Position numbers and translations under genes: made by a program | The notes under the pieces: model-generated | What the model was told of the DNA's origin: nothing | The model's input: only the letters and a program-made list of their open reading frames with translations | Database searches by the model: none | DNA from: JAAZLS01 sp964585925 | GTDB taxonomy: Bacteria > Bacillota > Dethiobacteria > DTU022 | DNA length: 64,000 nucleotides | Assembly (NCBI GenBank): GCA_964585925.1 | Contig: CAZPFS010000002.1 | Location: 1 to 64,000 of the forward strand | Direction: 5' to 3' | Shown: positions 41,520 through 49,948 of the stretch, one piece after another | How the letters are laid out: the number at the start of each line of letters is the position of its first letter | How positions within the stretch are numbered: position 1 is the stretch's first letter

Positions 41520-43610
41520 TTGGAAATCAGAGTTGGCGAACACGCCGGGTTTTGCCCGGGGGTCCGCAAGGCCATTGAAGTGGCCTTGGCAGAGGCCGCG
41601 GGGGGAAATAAGGTTTATACTCTTGGCCCCCTGACCCATAATGAAATGGTGGTCAGCTACCTGGAAAGGAAAGGCATCGGAATCGCCGAGTGTCCGGAAC
41701 AGGCAGAAGGGGCCACCTTGATTATTCGCACTCACGGGGTAACTCCCGAGGTGATGGCAAAGATCCGCGATCTGCCAATCAATCTACTCGATGCAACCTG
41801 CCCCCGAGTCAAACGTGTTCAGGGGATCGCCGCCCGGTTGGCCGGAGAGGGGGTCAATTTAGTGATCTTTGGACAAGGAGATCATCCCGAGGTGGTAGGG
41901 ATAATAGGTTGGGCCGGTGGGAAAGTAGTAGTGGTTTCCAGCGTGGAGGATCTAAAAAAAGCGGCAATTGAACGTCCGGCGTCTCTGATATCACAGACCA
42001 CCGGGAACAGTACGGTATTTGATCAGATCAAAAAAGAATTTTTGAAAAAGGTTCCTGAAGGGAAGGTGATTGAAACACTATGCCCGGAGGTTAAACTAAG
42101 GCAGGAAGAAGCGCGGCAAATGGCCAAAGACGCGGAGGCAATGGTGGTTGTCGGCAGCGCCGCCAGTGCCAATACCCGGTCGTTAGCGGAGGAATGCCGG
42201 CGAATCAGGCCAACCTGCCGGGTGGTTGACGCCGGGGAGTTAAATGTGGAGCTTTTGCGCCGATACAGGGTAGTCGGGGTAACTGCCGGCGCATCTACTC
42301 CCCACTGGACGATTAAGGAGGTAGTTAAAAAAATGGAAAACGAGAATCATGAAATAGAGAACGAAGAACAATTTGCTTACCAGGATTCTGTGAAAACTTT
42401 CTTGGTAGGCGAACAGGTCGGGGGGCGGGTTGTGCAGGTTGATTCCGACGAGGTGCTGATCGATATCGGGTACAAGAGTGAAGCCGTGTTGCCGCAATCT
42501 GAAGTGCATGTAAATGAAGGGGAAACTTTGGCCGATCTTTTTACCCCGGGTTCCGAAATAGAGGTAACTATAATCGAGAGCAATGATGAAGAAGGAAAAA
42601 TTGTTGTTTCGCACCGCCGCCTGGCCAGGGAAAAGCGCTGGCAGGAGCTGGAGGAAGCACTTGAAAACCAGTCTGTATTGGAGGGACAGGTCAAACAGGT
42701 TGTGCCGGCAGGAATGGTTTTAACTTTGGGAGCAGGGATAGAAGGGTTTATGCCCGGCTCGTTGGTTGACGTCAGGTATGTTCCCGATTTCAAACCCTTT
42801 ATTAATGAGGTGATACAGTTCAAGGTAATTGAAATCAACCGGGAAAAAGACAAGGTTATTCTTTCACGTAAAAAATTGCTGGAAGAAGAGATCACCCGGA
42901 AAAAAACAGAGACCCTGGGTTCCTTGCAGGCAGGGGGGATTATAGAAGGGGTGGTCCGCCGGTTAACCGATTTCGGGGTCTTTGTAGACGTGGGCGGTAT
43001 TGACGGACTGATCCATATATCCGAGCTTTCCTGGGAGAGGGTTGGTCATCCTCAGGAAATACTCAAGGTCGGTGAAAAAATACCGGTAAAAGTGCTGGAG
43101 GTAAATGTGGAACGGGAACGGATAAGCCTCAGTTTGAAACAGGCTCTCCCCGATCCCTGGGACAATGTGAGCCGGGATTTTAAACCTGGAATAATTATTA
43201 CCGGAAAAATAACTCGTCTGGTTAATTTCGGGGCCTTTGTGGAAATCAAGCCGGGGCTGGAAGGCCTGGTGCATATCTCTCAGATTGCCGATTACCACGT
43301 GAAACACCCCTCAGAGGTGTTGACTGAAGGGGAGGAAATAGAGGTCAAGATACTGGATATAAAACCGGAGGCCAAGCGGATCAGCCTCAGCGTAAAGGAA
43401 GCCCGGGGCGCGGTCCCGCCTGAAAAGAATGATCTTCCCGAGGAGAACGCCAACTCGGGAGTTACCCTGGGAGATGTGTTCGGGAATCTTTTTGAGAACA
43501 AAACCGACGAGGGGGAAGCTCACCAAGAACAGACTGAACAGACCGAGGGGGACACTCACCAGGAACAGACTGAGGGGGAGAGTTCCGATTCCCAGGATGA
43601 ACAGGGATAA
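41520..43610 (+). CDS. ispH: HMBPP reductase IspH fused to S1-domain protein
   Basis: The first 285 residues are IspH, the 4Fe-4S enzyme making IPP and DMAPP in the last MEP step. Its three cluster cysteines are C12 (HAGFCPGVRKAI), C94 (DATCPRVKRV) and C188, with histidines in RTHGV and GDHPEVVG. From about residue 310 four S1 RNA-binding repeats follow, the ribosomal protein S1 part. This fusion is common in Clostridia. The TTG at 41520 has GGGGAG 8 nt upstream; GTG 41511 is an alternative. The acidic Glu/Gln-rich tail carries a 36-bp tandem repeat. Confidence 0.94.
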   Translation: MEIRVGEHAGFCPGVRKAIEVALAEAAGGNKVYTLGPLTHNEMVVSYLERKGIGIAECPEQAEGATLIIRTHGVTPEVMAKIRDLPINLLDATCPRVKRVQGIAARLAGEGVNLVIFGQGDHPEVVGIIGWAGGKVVVVSSVEDLKKAAIERPASLISQTTGNSTVFDQIKKEFLKKVPEGKVIETLCPEVKLRQEEARQMAKDAEAMVVVGSAASANTRSLAEECRRIRPTCRVVDAGELNVELLRRYRVVGVTAGASTPHWTIKEVVKKMENENHEIENEEQFAYQDSVKTFLVGEQVGGRVVQVDSDEVLIDIGYKSEAVLPQSEVHVNEGETLADLFTPGSEIEVTIIESNDEEGKIVVSHRRLAREKRWQELEEALENQSVLEGQVKQVVPAGMVLTLGAGIEGFMPGSLVDVRYVPDFKPFINEVIQFKVIEINREKDKVILSRKKLLEEEITRKKTETLGSLQAGGIIEGVVRRLTDFGVFVDVGGIDGLIHISELSWERVGHPQEILKVGEKIPVKVLEVNVERERISLSLKQALPDPWDNVSRDFKPGIIITGKITRLVNFGAFVEIKPGLEGLVHISQIADYHVKHPSEVLTEGEEIEVKILDIKPEAKRISLSVKEARGAVPPEKNDLPEENANSGVTLGDVFGNLFENKTDEGEAHQEQTEQTEGDTHQEQTEGESSDSQDEQG
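43511..43582 (+). repeat. 36-bp tandem repeat in the S1 tail
   Basis: Two 36-bp units starting at 43511 and 43547 encode a Glu/Gln/Thr-rich 12-residue repeat containing HQEQTE in the C-terminal tail of the IspH-S1 protein. The first 27 bases of each unit differ at only three positions. It adds low-complexity acidic sequence after the last S1 domain. Confidence 0.65.
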
Positions 43611-44694
43611 TAATCGGTTATGCCGCAAGGATGAACATATTTCAATCATCCGGAAACAGCGGCCGAAACAAGCCGATTTTTCCGACATACATTTTATCCA
43701 CAACTGCCTTCCGGAAATAGATTTGAACGAGGTATCGATCGGCACTTCGTTTCTGGGAAAAATGCACCGGTCACCTCTGTATATCAATGCGGTTACCGGG
43801 GGTACTGCCTGCGCCGAGGAGATCAATGCCGGTCTGGCCTGGGCCGCAAGGCAGTGGGGCCTTCCGATGGCGGTGGGATCACAACTGGCCGCTCTTGATT
43901 ACCCGCCTTCGGCTTCCTCCTTTCGGGTGGTGCGGCGGGTTAACCCAAACGGAGAAATTTGGGCCAATCTGGGTTGGTATGCCAGCCTGGAACAGGCCTG
44001 TCGGGCGATAGAGATGATTCAGGCCGATGCCCTCCAGATCCATTTGAATATCCCGCAGGAGCTGGCTATGCGGGAAGGGGATACCTGTTTCCGGGGCATA
44101 TTGCAGAGAATAGCCGAAATAGTGCCTCGGGTGGGAGTGCCGGTAATTGTAAAAGAAGTGGGATTTGGGATATCCTTCGAACAGGCCCGGAGGCTTAATG
44201 AAGCAGGAATAGCGGCGATTGACGTCGGGGGGCGGGGCGGGACCAATTTTTTAAAAATCGAGCACTGCCGGCAAAGCAGAAGGGTATTTCCTGAACTGAT
44301 GGCCTGGGGTATCCCCTCGGCCATCAGCTTGATCGAAACCCTCGGTGCTTCCGCCGGCAATGTGGACATATTTGCTGCCGGAGGCATGGCTTCAGCGCTG
44401 AATATGGCCAAAGCACTGGCCCTGGGGGCCCGGGGGGTGGGACTGGCCGCTTGGCCGGTTTATATACTGCTGAAACGGGGGCGGGAAGCACTGCAAAAAA
44501 AGATCGGAAAGTTGGAGCAGGATCTCCGCAAGATCATGCTGATGGTCGGGGCGGCCGGTATATCCGAACTGCAACAGGTCCCCTTGGTGATCACCGGTTT
44601 TACCGCCGAATGGCTGAGGGAGCGGGGAATTAACCCCGGCTTCCGCGCCCCTATTCAGGAGGCAGGATCTCTGAGACAGGAAACAAAAAAATAA
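43597..44694 (+). CDS. fni: Isopentenyl-diphosphate delta-isomerase, type 2
   Basis: The type 2 isomerase interconverts IPP and DMAPP with FMN and NADPH. The 365-residue TIM-barrel protein starts at ATG 43597, overlapping the S1 reading frame by 14 bp; it has the family N-terminus RKDEHI, the flavin-binding INAVTGGT and VGSQLAAL, the Q/E substrate region QIHLNIPQEL, and phosphate-binding DVGGRGGTNF and AAGGMASALNMAKALALGA. AGAGTTCCGATTCCCAGG precedes the ATG. It adds to dxs and ispH, all isoprenoid genes in this window. Confidence 0.94.
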   Translation: MNRDNNRLCRKDEHISIIRKQRPKQADFSDIHFIHNCLPEIDLNEVSIGTSFLGKMHRSPLYINAVTGGTACAEEINAGLAWAARQWGLPMAVGSQLAALDYPPSASSFRVVRRVNPNGEIWANLGWYASLEQACRAIEMIQADALQIHLNIPQELAMREGDTCFRGILQRIAEIVPRVGVPVIVKEVGFGISFEQARRLNEAGIAAIDVGGRGGTNFLKIEHCRQSRRVFPELMAWGIPSAISLIETLGASAGNVDIFAAGGMASALNMAKALALGARGVGLAAWPVYILLKRGREALQKKIGKLEQDLRKIMLMVGAAGISELQQVPLVITGFTAEWLRERGINPGFRAPIQEAGSLRQETKK

Positions 44695-44882
44695 GCTTGT
44701 TCTACCCGATGACTTTACCCCGGGCAAGGCATATCCCGCCCACGCGCCCGGCCGAACAGAATTTCCACAATTTTCCTCCATCGGTGATTTTTCAGTATGC
44801 TCTTACAGCAATAAAACCTGAATAATACGGTTAAAGTGGGAAAAGATATCAAACAGCAATAAACCCACGAGGAGGGATTTCT

Positions 44883-45566
44883 ATGCCCGTCGGCATGATT
44901 ATATTACTGGTTATCTCAATACTGGTATTTCTCGGATTGGCCCAACGGGTACTGGATCGCCTGCAATTGACGGATCGGGCCGCTCTTTTATTCATCGGGG
45001 CGATGATCATAGGGGGCTTTTTACCGGCATTGCCCCTGACCACAAATACCTCCATCAACATCGGGGGAGGGATTATCCCGATAATACTGGTGATTTACCT
45101 GTTTCTGAAAGCAGGAACAAGAGCCGAGAAAAGCCGGGCGGTACTGGCCATATTGATTACCACGGTAGTGGTATATGGAGTTTTAAAAATATTCCCGGTA
45201 GAGCCCACCTACGCTTTTCTGCTGGATCCCCTGTACATTGTTGCTCTGGTGGCGGGAACAGTGGGATACCTGTCCGGGCGTTCGCGGCGTTCGGCTTTCA
45301 TGGCCGGAACAGGGGCCATTGTTTTAAATGATATTGTTACCCGGGTGGAGCTGATGTTTACCGGCGGCAGCAGAAAGCTGGTCATCGGCGGGGCCGGAAT
45401 ATTTGACGCGGTGCTGATTGCAGGATTGATCGCCCTGGGCCTGGCGGAGCTTATCGGCGAAATCAGAGAACGCCTGGCGGGAGGACCCGACATGGATCGC
45501 CCCGAGGTGCTCCTGCAGGGCCTTGGTTCCTCGGAAGAAGGTGATGACCATGAAGATAAAAATTAA
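44883..45566 (+). CDS. DUF1614 membrane protein
   Basis: This is a 227-residue protein with about seven hydrophobic segments and an acidic C-terminal tail, which I recognise as DUF1614. GAGGAGGG lies before the ATG. It precedes spoIIP with a 17-bp overlap, a conserved pairing in Clostridia that suggests a role in engulfment or the same expression window. Function unknown. The 188-bp gap upstream holds a direct repeat but no gene. Confidence 0.8.
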   Translation: MPVGMIILLVISILVFLGLAQRVLDRLQLTDRAALLFIGAMIIGGFLPALPLTTNTSINIGGGIIPIILVIYLFLKAGTRAEKSRAVLAILITTVVVYGVLKIFPVEPTYAFLLDPLYIVALVAGTVGYLSGRSRRSAFMAGTGAIVLNDIVTRVELMFTGGSRKLVIGGAGIFDAVLIAGLIALGLAELIGEIRERLAGGPDMDRPEVLLQGLGSSEEGDDHEDKN

Positions 45567-46719
45567 GGCGCGCCGCAAATCGCAATTCATCATCCTGGCA
45601 ATTTTAGTGCTGCTTGGGTGGGGAGGGCTGATGCCGGCGTTGCCGGCTACCCCTGCACAGGCCGTTTCCGAGGACTATTTTGATTTGCACGCTCTCAGTG
45701 AGCGGGAGGAAGGTTTTTTTGTGTTGAAAGATGAAGCCACCGGCGAAGTTATTATGAGTACGGCCAGGGTGCTTCAGGTGGGGGATCAGTTTATTGACGG
45801 CCGAAACCGGTCCTATCTGATCAGCAGAATTGATCAAGATACGGCCTGGGCCGGACGTACCGCCGAAGAAAGCGCGACCACCCCGGAAAGCCGGCCCGCC
45901 GGAAACAGGGCCGCCGTTCCGGACAGGGCGGAGAAAGAGCTGGTGGGAATCTATCATTCCCATGGTGCGGAATCTTATGTTCCCAGCGACGGATCGGAGA
46001 GCAAAGATGCCGGGGGAGGAATAATCGAGGTTGGGAGCTCTTTTAGCCGGGCGCTGCAGCAAAAAGGGATTACGGTGGAACACGTCAAGGATACTCATGT
46101 CCCTCATGACGCGGGCGCCTATAACCGTTCCCGCCGGACAGCAACCAAATTGGTGGCCGACAACCTTGATGCGGTATTTGATGTTCATCGGGACGCAGTT
46201 CCGCCGGAGGAATATGACCGGGACATTGACGGGCGCGACCTCGTACAGATCATGATGGTGATCGGCCGCCAGAATCAGAATGTAAACAGCAACAAATCTT
46301 TTGCCGAAGGGCTTAAAAAGGTGGCTGATGCCCAACATCCGGGCCTGATCAAGGGCATATTGCTGGCCCAGGGAAATTTCAACCAGGATCTGTCTCCGCG
46401 GGCGATCCTGATCGAGGTGGGAGCGCATACCAACACCAAAGAACAGGCCGAGCAATCAGTGGCCCTGTTTGCGGATGTGGTAAATACCTACCTCTATGCA
46501 CAGCAGGGACAAACCGGGGGAGGCGGCATTGCCGCCCAGGGAGCCTTGAAGTTACTGATTGCCCTGGCATTAGCCGTCTTCATCTACCTGTTGATCTCTG
46601 CCGGGAGTTGGGAGGAAATACGCAAAAAAACGATTTCCTTTTTCAACAGAGAATTTGGCGACCTGGGAAAAGGGTTGAGACAAAAAATAAAACAGAAAGA
46701 CGATGAACCGGATTCCTGA
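45550..46719 (+). CDS. spoIIP: Stage II sporulation protein P
   Basis: SpoIIP is the peptidoglycan amidase/endopeptidase of the SpoIIDMP engulfment complex. The 389-residue protein from ATG 45550 has an N-terminal signal/anchor (about 13-35), the metal-binding VGIYHSHGAESYVPSDG, FDVHRDAVPPEEYD and ILIEVGAHTNTKEQAEQS, and a C-terminal transmembrane helix (about 330-352). AAGGTGAT lies upstream; in-frame GTG 45541 and ATG 45544 are alternatives. spoIIM lies at 15.0 kb. Confidence 0.94.
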   Translation: MKIKIKARRKSQFIILAILVLLGWGGLMPALPATPAQAVSEDYFDLHALSEREEGFFVLKDEATGEVIMSTARVLQVGDQFIDGRNRSYLISRIDQDTAWAGRTAEESATTPESRPAGNRAAVPDRAEKELVGIYHSHGAESYVPSDGSESKDAGGGIIEVGSSFSRALQQKGITVEHVKDTHVPHDAGAYNRSRRTATKLVADNLDAVFDVHRDAVPPEEYDRDIDGRDLVQIMMVIGRQNQNVNSNKSFAEGLKKVADAQHPGLIKGILLAQGNFNQDLSPRAILIEVGAHTNTKEQAEQSVALFADVVNTYLYAQQGQTGGGGIAAQGALKLLIALALAVFIYLLISAGSWEEIRKKTISFFNREFGDLGKGLRQKIKQKDDEPDS

Positions 46720-46740
46720 TTACCGGCAGGAAGGCATACC

Positions 46741-47631
46741 ATGGAAAAATATATTATGGCTACCTTCCTGGGGGTCCTCTTCGGAGCGGCGGCACGATTA
46801 TTGCTCCTGCGATCCGATTATCGCCAGTACCCCGGTTACCCGCACGGATATATCACTCATTTTTCACTGGGCCTGATCGCGGCCCTTCTGGGAGCGCTGG
46901 CCGTACCCGCGCTGGCGGAAAAAGAATTCACGGCCGTAACTTTTCTTTCCTTGGCTGCCACCCAGTTCAGGGATATCCGGGAAATAGAACGAAAAACCCT
47001 GATCGCACTGGATCTGAGCAATCTGGTTGCCCGCGGCCCCGATTATATCGAGGGCATATCCCGGGTTTTTGAATCCCGAAATTATCTGGTCATGTTCATT
47101 TCCCTGCTGGTAAGCGGGGCGGCTTACTACTTTCATAGTATTTTCGCCATTTTTTTAGGGGGCATAACCCTGGGGGTGGCCCAACGGTTAATGAACGGCC
47201 GGGTGGTGGGCCAAATAGCCGGTGTCCGGCCCGCTGAAATCAGGTTTGAAGGGCCCAACCTGTTCGTAGAAGGGATCCAGATAGTGAACCTGGCCCGGGA
47301 GGAGGTCCGGCGGCAGGTAAAGGAGCGCGGTTTGGGGGTAATTCTGGAACCGATCGACGATGATGCTCGGGCCATTTTGGGCAATAACGGGCAGCGTATG
47401 GCCATTGCCCATGATGCCTCGATTCAATTGGGAATTTACAAGGACATGGATACGGCTGAATTTACCCCGATGCTCAGAAGGGATCTGGATACGGGCCGGG
47501 TGGCCATGATTGTCTTTCCTCTTGAAAAAGATATGGAGTGCCTTTTGCTGGCGGTGAAAAGAGTGCCGGTTTTGGAAAGTTCCACTTCGCGTCCCCTGAA
47601 ATCGGAGGCGGGGTACAAAGCAGCCGACTAG
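46741..47631 (+). CDS. YIEGIA family membrane protein
   Basis: This is a 296-residue protein with about four N-terminal hydrophobic segments and a cytoplasmic C-terminal domain. The family signature appears as DYIEGISRVFESRNYLV near residue 101. The family is confined to spore formers and its role is not established. GGAAGGCATACC precedes the ATG. It follows spoIIP by 21 bp and is followed by its usual small partner gene. Confidence 0.85.
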   Translation: MEKYIMATFLGVLFGAAARLLLLRSDYRQYPGYPHGYITHFSLGLIAALLGALAVPALAEKEFTAVTFLSLAATQFRDIREIERKTLIALDLSNLVARGPDYIEGISRVFESRNYLVMFISLLVSGAAYYFHSIFAIFLGGITLGVAQRLMNGRVVGQIAGVRPAEIRFEGPNLFVEGIQIVNLAREEVRRQVKERGLGVILEPIDDDARAILGNNGQRMAIAHDASIQLGIYKDMDTAEFTPMLRRDLDTGRVAMIVFPLEKDMECLLLAVKRVPVLESSTSRPLKSEAGYKAAD

Positions 47632-47653
47632 CCGGGGCGAAGAAAGGCGGTTC

Positions 47654-47851
47654 GTGTTGGGGATGATCATCAACGAATCCATTCTGGCGGTGGTGACATT
47701 GAATCTTGAACTGGTAAGCGGCGGGGGGGCGCCGGTATTTTTGGCCCGGGATCAGGCGGAACTGGACCGGATCTCCGCCTACCTGTCCCGGATTACCGGA
47801 GGGGTGGCCCATGATCTGGAAAACGGAACCTATATTCTGGTTAGGCATTGA
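47654..47851 (+). CDS. Small partner of YIEGIA protein
   Basis: This is a 65-residue soluble protein matching the family annotated as capping complex subunit for YIEGIA: IINESILAVVTLNLELVSGGGAPVFLARDQAEL. Start TTG 47654 or ATG 47663; neither has a strong Shine-Dalgarno. The fixed pairing with the YIEGIA membrane protein suggests a complex. Function unproven. Confidence 0.75.
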   Translation: MLGMIINESILAVVTLNLELVSGGGAPVFLARDQAELDRISAYLSRITGGVAHDLENGTYILVRH

Positions 47852-47857
47852 TCGCCC

Positions 47858-48412
47858 GTGCTTTGCTCTAAAGCTCCTGTGGAGATGGCTCTCAAGACCC
47901 TGGCCTCATTAAGCGGAGCCATAAACAAACCCGGTGATAAATTGTTGATATTCCAGTGTTATGGCGGGACCCATTCCTCGGTAACCGCCGCCTCTATTCA
48001 TCTTAATTATCTTCCCCGCCATAGAATTCCCGCCAACCAGGAGCTTACCGGCCTGCCTTATTTCGATCGGATTGAAAATAATGATGTAGGCCCCCTCCGG
48101 TTCATGGGCCGTGATCGACGTGGTTTCAAAGTATATATTTTAGGCAGCAGGCGCTGGGGCAAAGAAATACAGGGCTTGCTGAAACTGGTGGCGCCGCTTA
48201 TGGGGATACCGCCCGGCGGGGTGTTGCTGGTAAAATGTTTTGGGGGCCTGAATTGGGTATCCCGCACCGGCGGATTTCTCTCTCGCCAGTTGAGGCTGCC
48301 GGCGATTGGGCGCCCCCTGGCCTGTTATGGCATCCGGTTGAGTTACCGCCGTCTTGTTCACCGGGTCGAGCTGCTGGAAAACCGGCCGGAACTTTTTTCT
48401 TTGATCGGCTGA
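47858..48412 (+). CDS. DUF3189 family protein
   Basis: This is a 184-residue protein with the DUF3189 signature FQCYGGTHSSVTAASIHL followed by LPYFDRIENNDVGPLRFMG. The Cys/Thr/His motif CYGGTHSS looks like a binding or active site, but no activity is known. The start is GTG 47858, 6 bp after the previous gene. It belongs to the spoIIP-YIEGIA group of spore-former genes. Confidence 0.82.
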   Translation: MLCSKAPVEMALKTLASLSGAINKPGDKLLIFQCYGGTHSSVTAASIHLNYLPRHRIPANQELTGLPYFDRIENNDVGPLRFMGRDRRGFKVYILGSRRWGKEIQGLLKLVAPLMGIPPGGVLLVKCFGGLNWVSRTGGFLSRQLRLPAIGRPLACYGIRLSYRRLVHRVELLENRPELFSLIG

Positions 48413-48580
48413 CTATTTCTGAAGCCCGGTTTTTGTTGGGGAGGGGGTTCCAGGTTCACTTCAGCAAAAACCACGGTACTGGACCGGAAACACGTCCCCG
48501 AACTGTAAGTTGCGCTGGGCCTCCGGATCTGGGATAATTGAGAAAATATGTTTTACCTTTTTCCGGGAAAGGGGGCCACC

Positions 48581-49948
48581 ATGAACGGGGCCAGGGTGTA
48601 CAAAGTTACCCCGGGTTCTCCGGCGGAACAGGCCGGAATAGCGGCCGGGGATAAATTCTGGTGGCCGGGCGGCAAACCGGAGGGGGATATAATCGATTAC
48701 CGGATCTGGGAAGCCGATCAGGAGCTGACCTTTTTGGTTAAAACCGGGAGCGGCCCCCTGAGACGAATGACGGTCCGCAAAGATTGTCAGGTACCGCTGG
48801 GTTTACAGTTTGATCCCCCGACCATTGCGCCCCTGATCCGGTGTGGAAATCGCTGCCTGTTCTGTTTTGTGGACCAGAACCCCCCCGGCTTGCGCAGTTC
48901 GCTTTATCTGAAGGATGACGATTACCGCCTTTCCTTTCTTTATGGAAACTACATAACCCTCAACAATCTTGAGCGAAGGGACCTCAGGCGCATCATAAAA
49001 CTACAGCTCTCTCCCCTGTATATTTCGGTTCATTCCGCCGATCCGGTTATCAGGAGCCGGCTCTGCCGGAACAGGAACGCTCAAAGAGGTCTTTACAACC
49101 TGAAATGTTTGCTTGCTGCCGGAATAAAAGTACATGCGCAGATAGTGCTTTGCCCCGGTTACAATCTGGGAAAAGAACTGGTAAAAACAATTGTAGATCT
49201 GGAAGCAATGGGAAAGTCGGTGTTGAGTGTGGCGGTAGTCCCGGTAGGGTTGACGGAACACGGGCAACCTCCGAAAATTTTGAGGCGATTAACCACTGAA
49301 GAGGCTTCCCGAGTGGCCGAAACAATACACAGGCTGCAGAACAGCTTTCGGGCCGGGCGGGGAAGCAGGTTTGTGTTTTTGGCGGACGAGATCTACCACC
49401 TGGCCGGGTTGCCATATCCGGAAACTGACAGCTACGAGGGATACCCGCAGCTTGAAAACGGGGTGGGAATGGCCCGCCTGTTTATGGACGAAATTTCGGA
49501 AATGAACACTTTGCTGCCCGTATCTTTTCCCCGCCAGTTTAAAATAACCCTGATTACGGGGGTTGCCGCAGGCCACCTCCTTGAAAAACTGATGGAAAAG
49601 TTGGCCATGATCAATCGCCTGGAAGCGGAACTGATCACGGTGGAAAATCGCTTTTTCGGCCCTTCGGTAACAGTGGCCGGCCTGCTTACGGGAAAAGATC
49701 TGAAAGAGGGCTTGCAGGACCTTCTGCCGGGAGAGGCCTTATTTTTTCCGGCGGAGATGCTTAAGGACGGGGATAATCTGTTTCTGGATGGTTTAACCCC
49801 CGGCCACCTGGAACGTGTTTTGCATACCTCCCTGATCCCGGTGGCGGGTCCCATGCACCTTGCCCGGAAACTCGGCGCGCTGGCTGCGGCGGCCGGCCCA
49901 AAATCGGCCATAAAGATCAAGCGGGGAGGCGAAGCAGATGCCGGGTAA
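48581..49948 (+). CDS. PDZ-radical SAM protein, DUF512
   Basis: The 455-residue protein begins with a PDZ-like domain (TPGSPAEQAGIAAGDKF, about 1-60), then a radical SAM core with Fe-S cysteines C88, C92 and C95 in RCGNRCLFCFVDQ, and a C-terminal DUF512 domain. The cysteine spacing is CX3CX2C as in classical radical SAM enzymes. The ATG at 48581 follows GGGAAAGGGGG. It precedes der with an 11-bp overlap, the usual order in Clostridia and cyanobacterial relatives. The reaction is unknown. Confidence 0.87.
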   Translation: MNGARVYKVTPGSPAEQAGIAAGDKFWWPGGKPEGDIIDYRIWEADQELTFLVKTGSGPLRRMTVRKDCQVPLGLQFDPPTIAPLIRCGNRCLFCFVDQNPPGLRSSLYLKDDDYRLSFLYGNYITLNNLERRDLRRIIKLQLSPLYISVHSADPVIRSRLCRNRNAQRGLYNLKCLLAAGIKVHAQIVLCPGYNLGKELVKTIVDLEAMGKSVLSVAVVPVGLTEHGQPPKILRRLTTEEASRVAETIHRLQNSFRAGRGSRFVFLADEIYHLAGLPYPETDSYEGYPQLENGVGMARLFMDEISEMNTLLPVSFPRQFKITLITGVAAGHLLEKLMEKLAMINRLEAELITVENRFFGPSVTVAGLLTGKDLKEGLQDLLPGEALFFPAEMLKDGDNLFLDGLTPGHLERVLHTSLIPVAGPMHLARKLGALAAAAGPKSAIKIKRGGEADAG

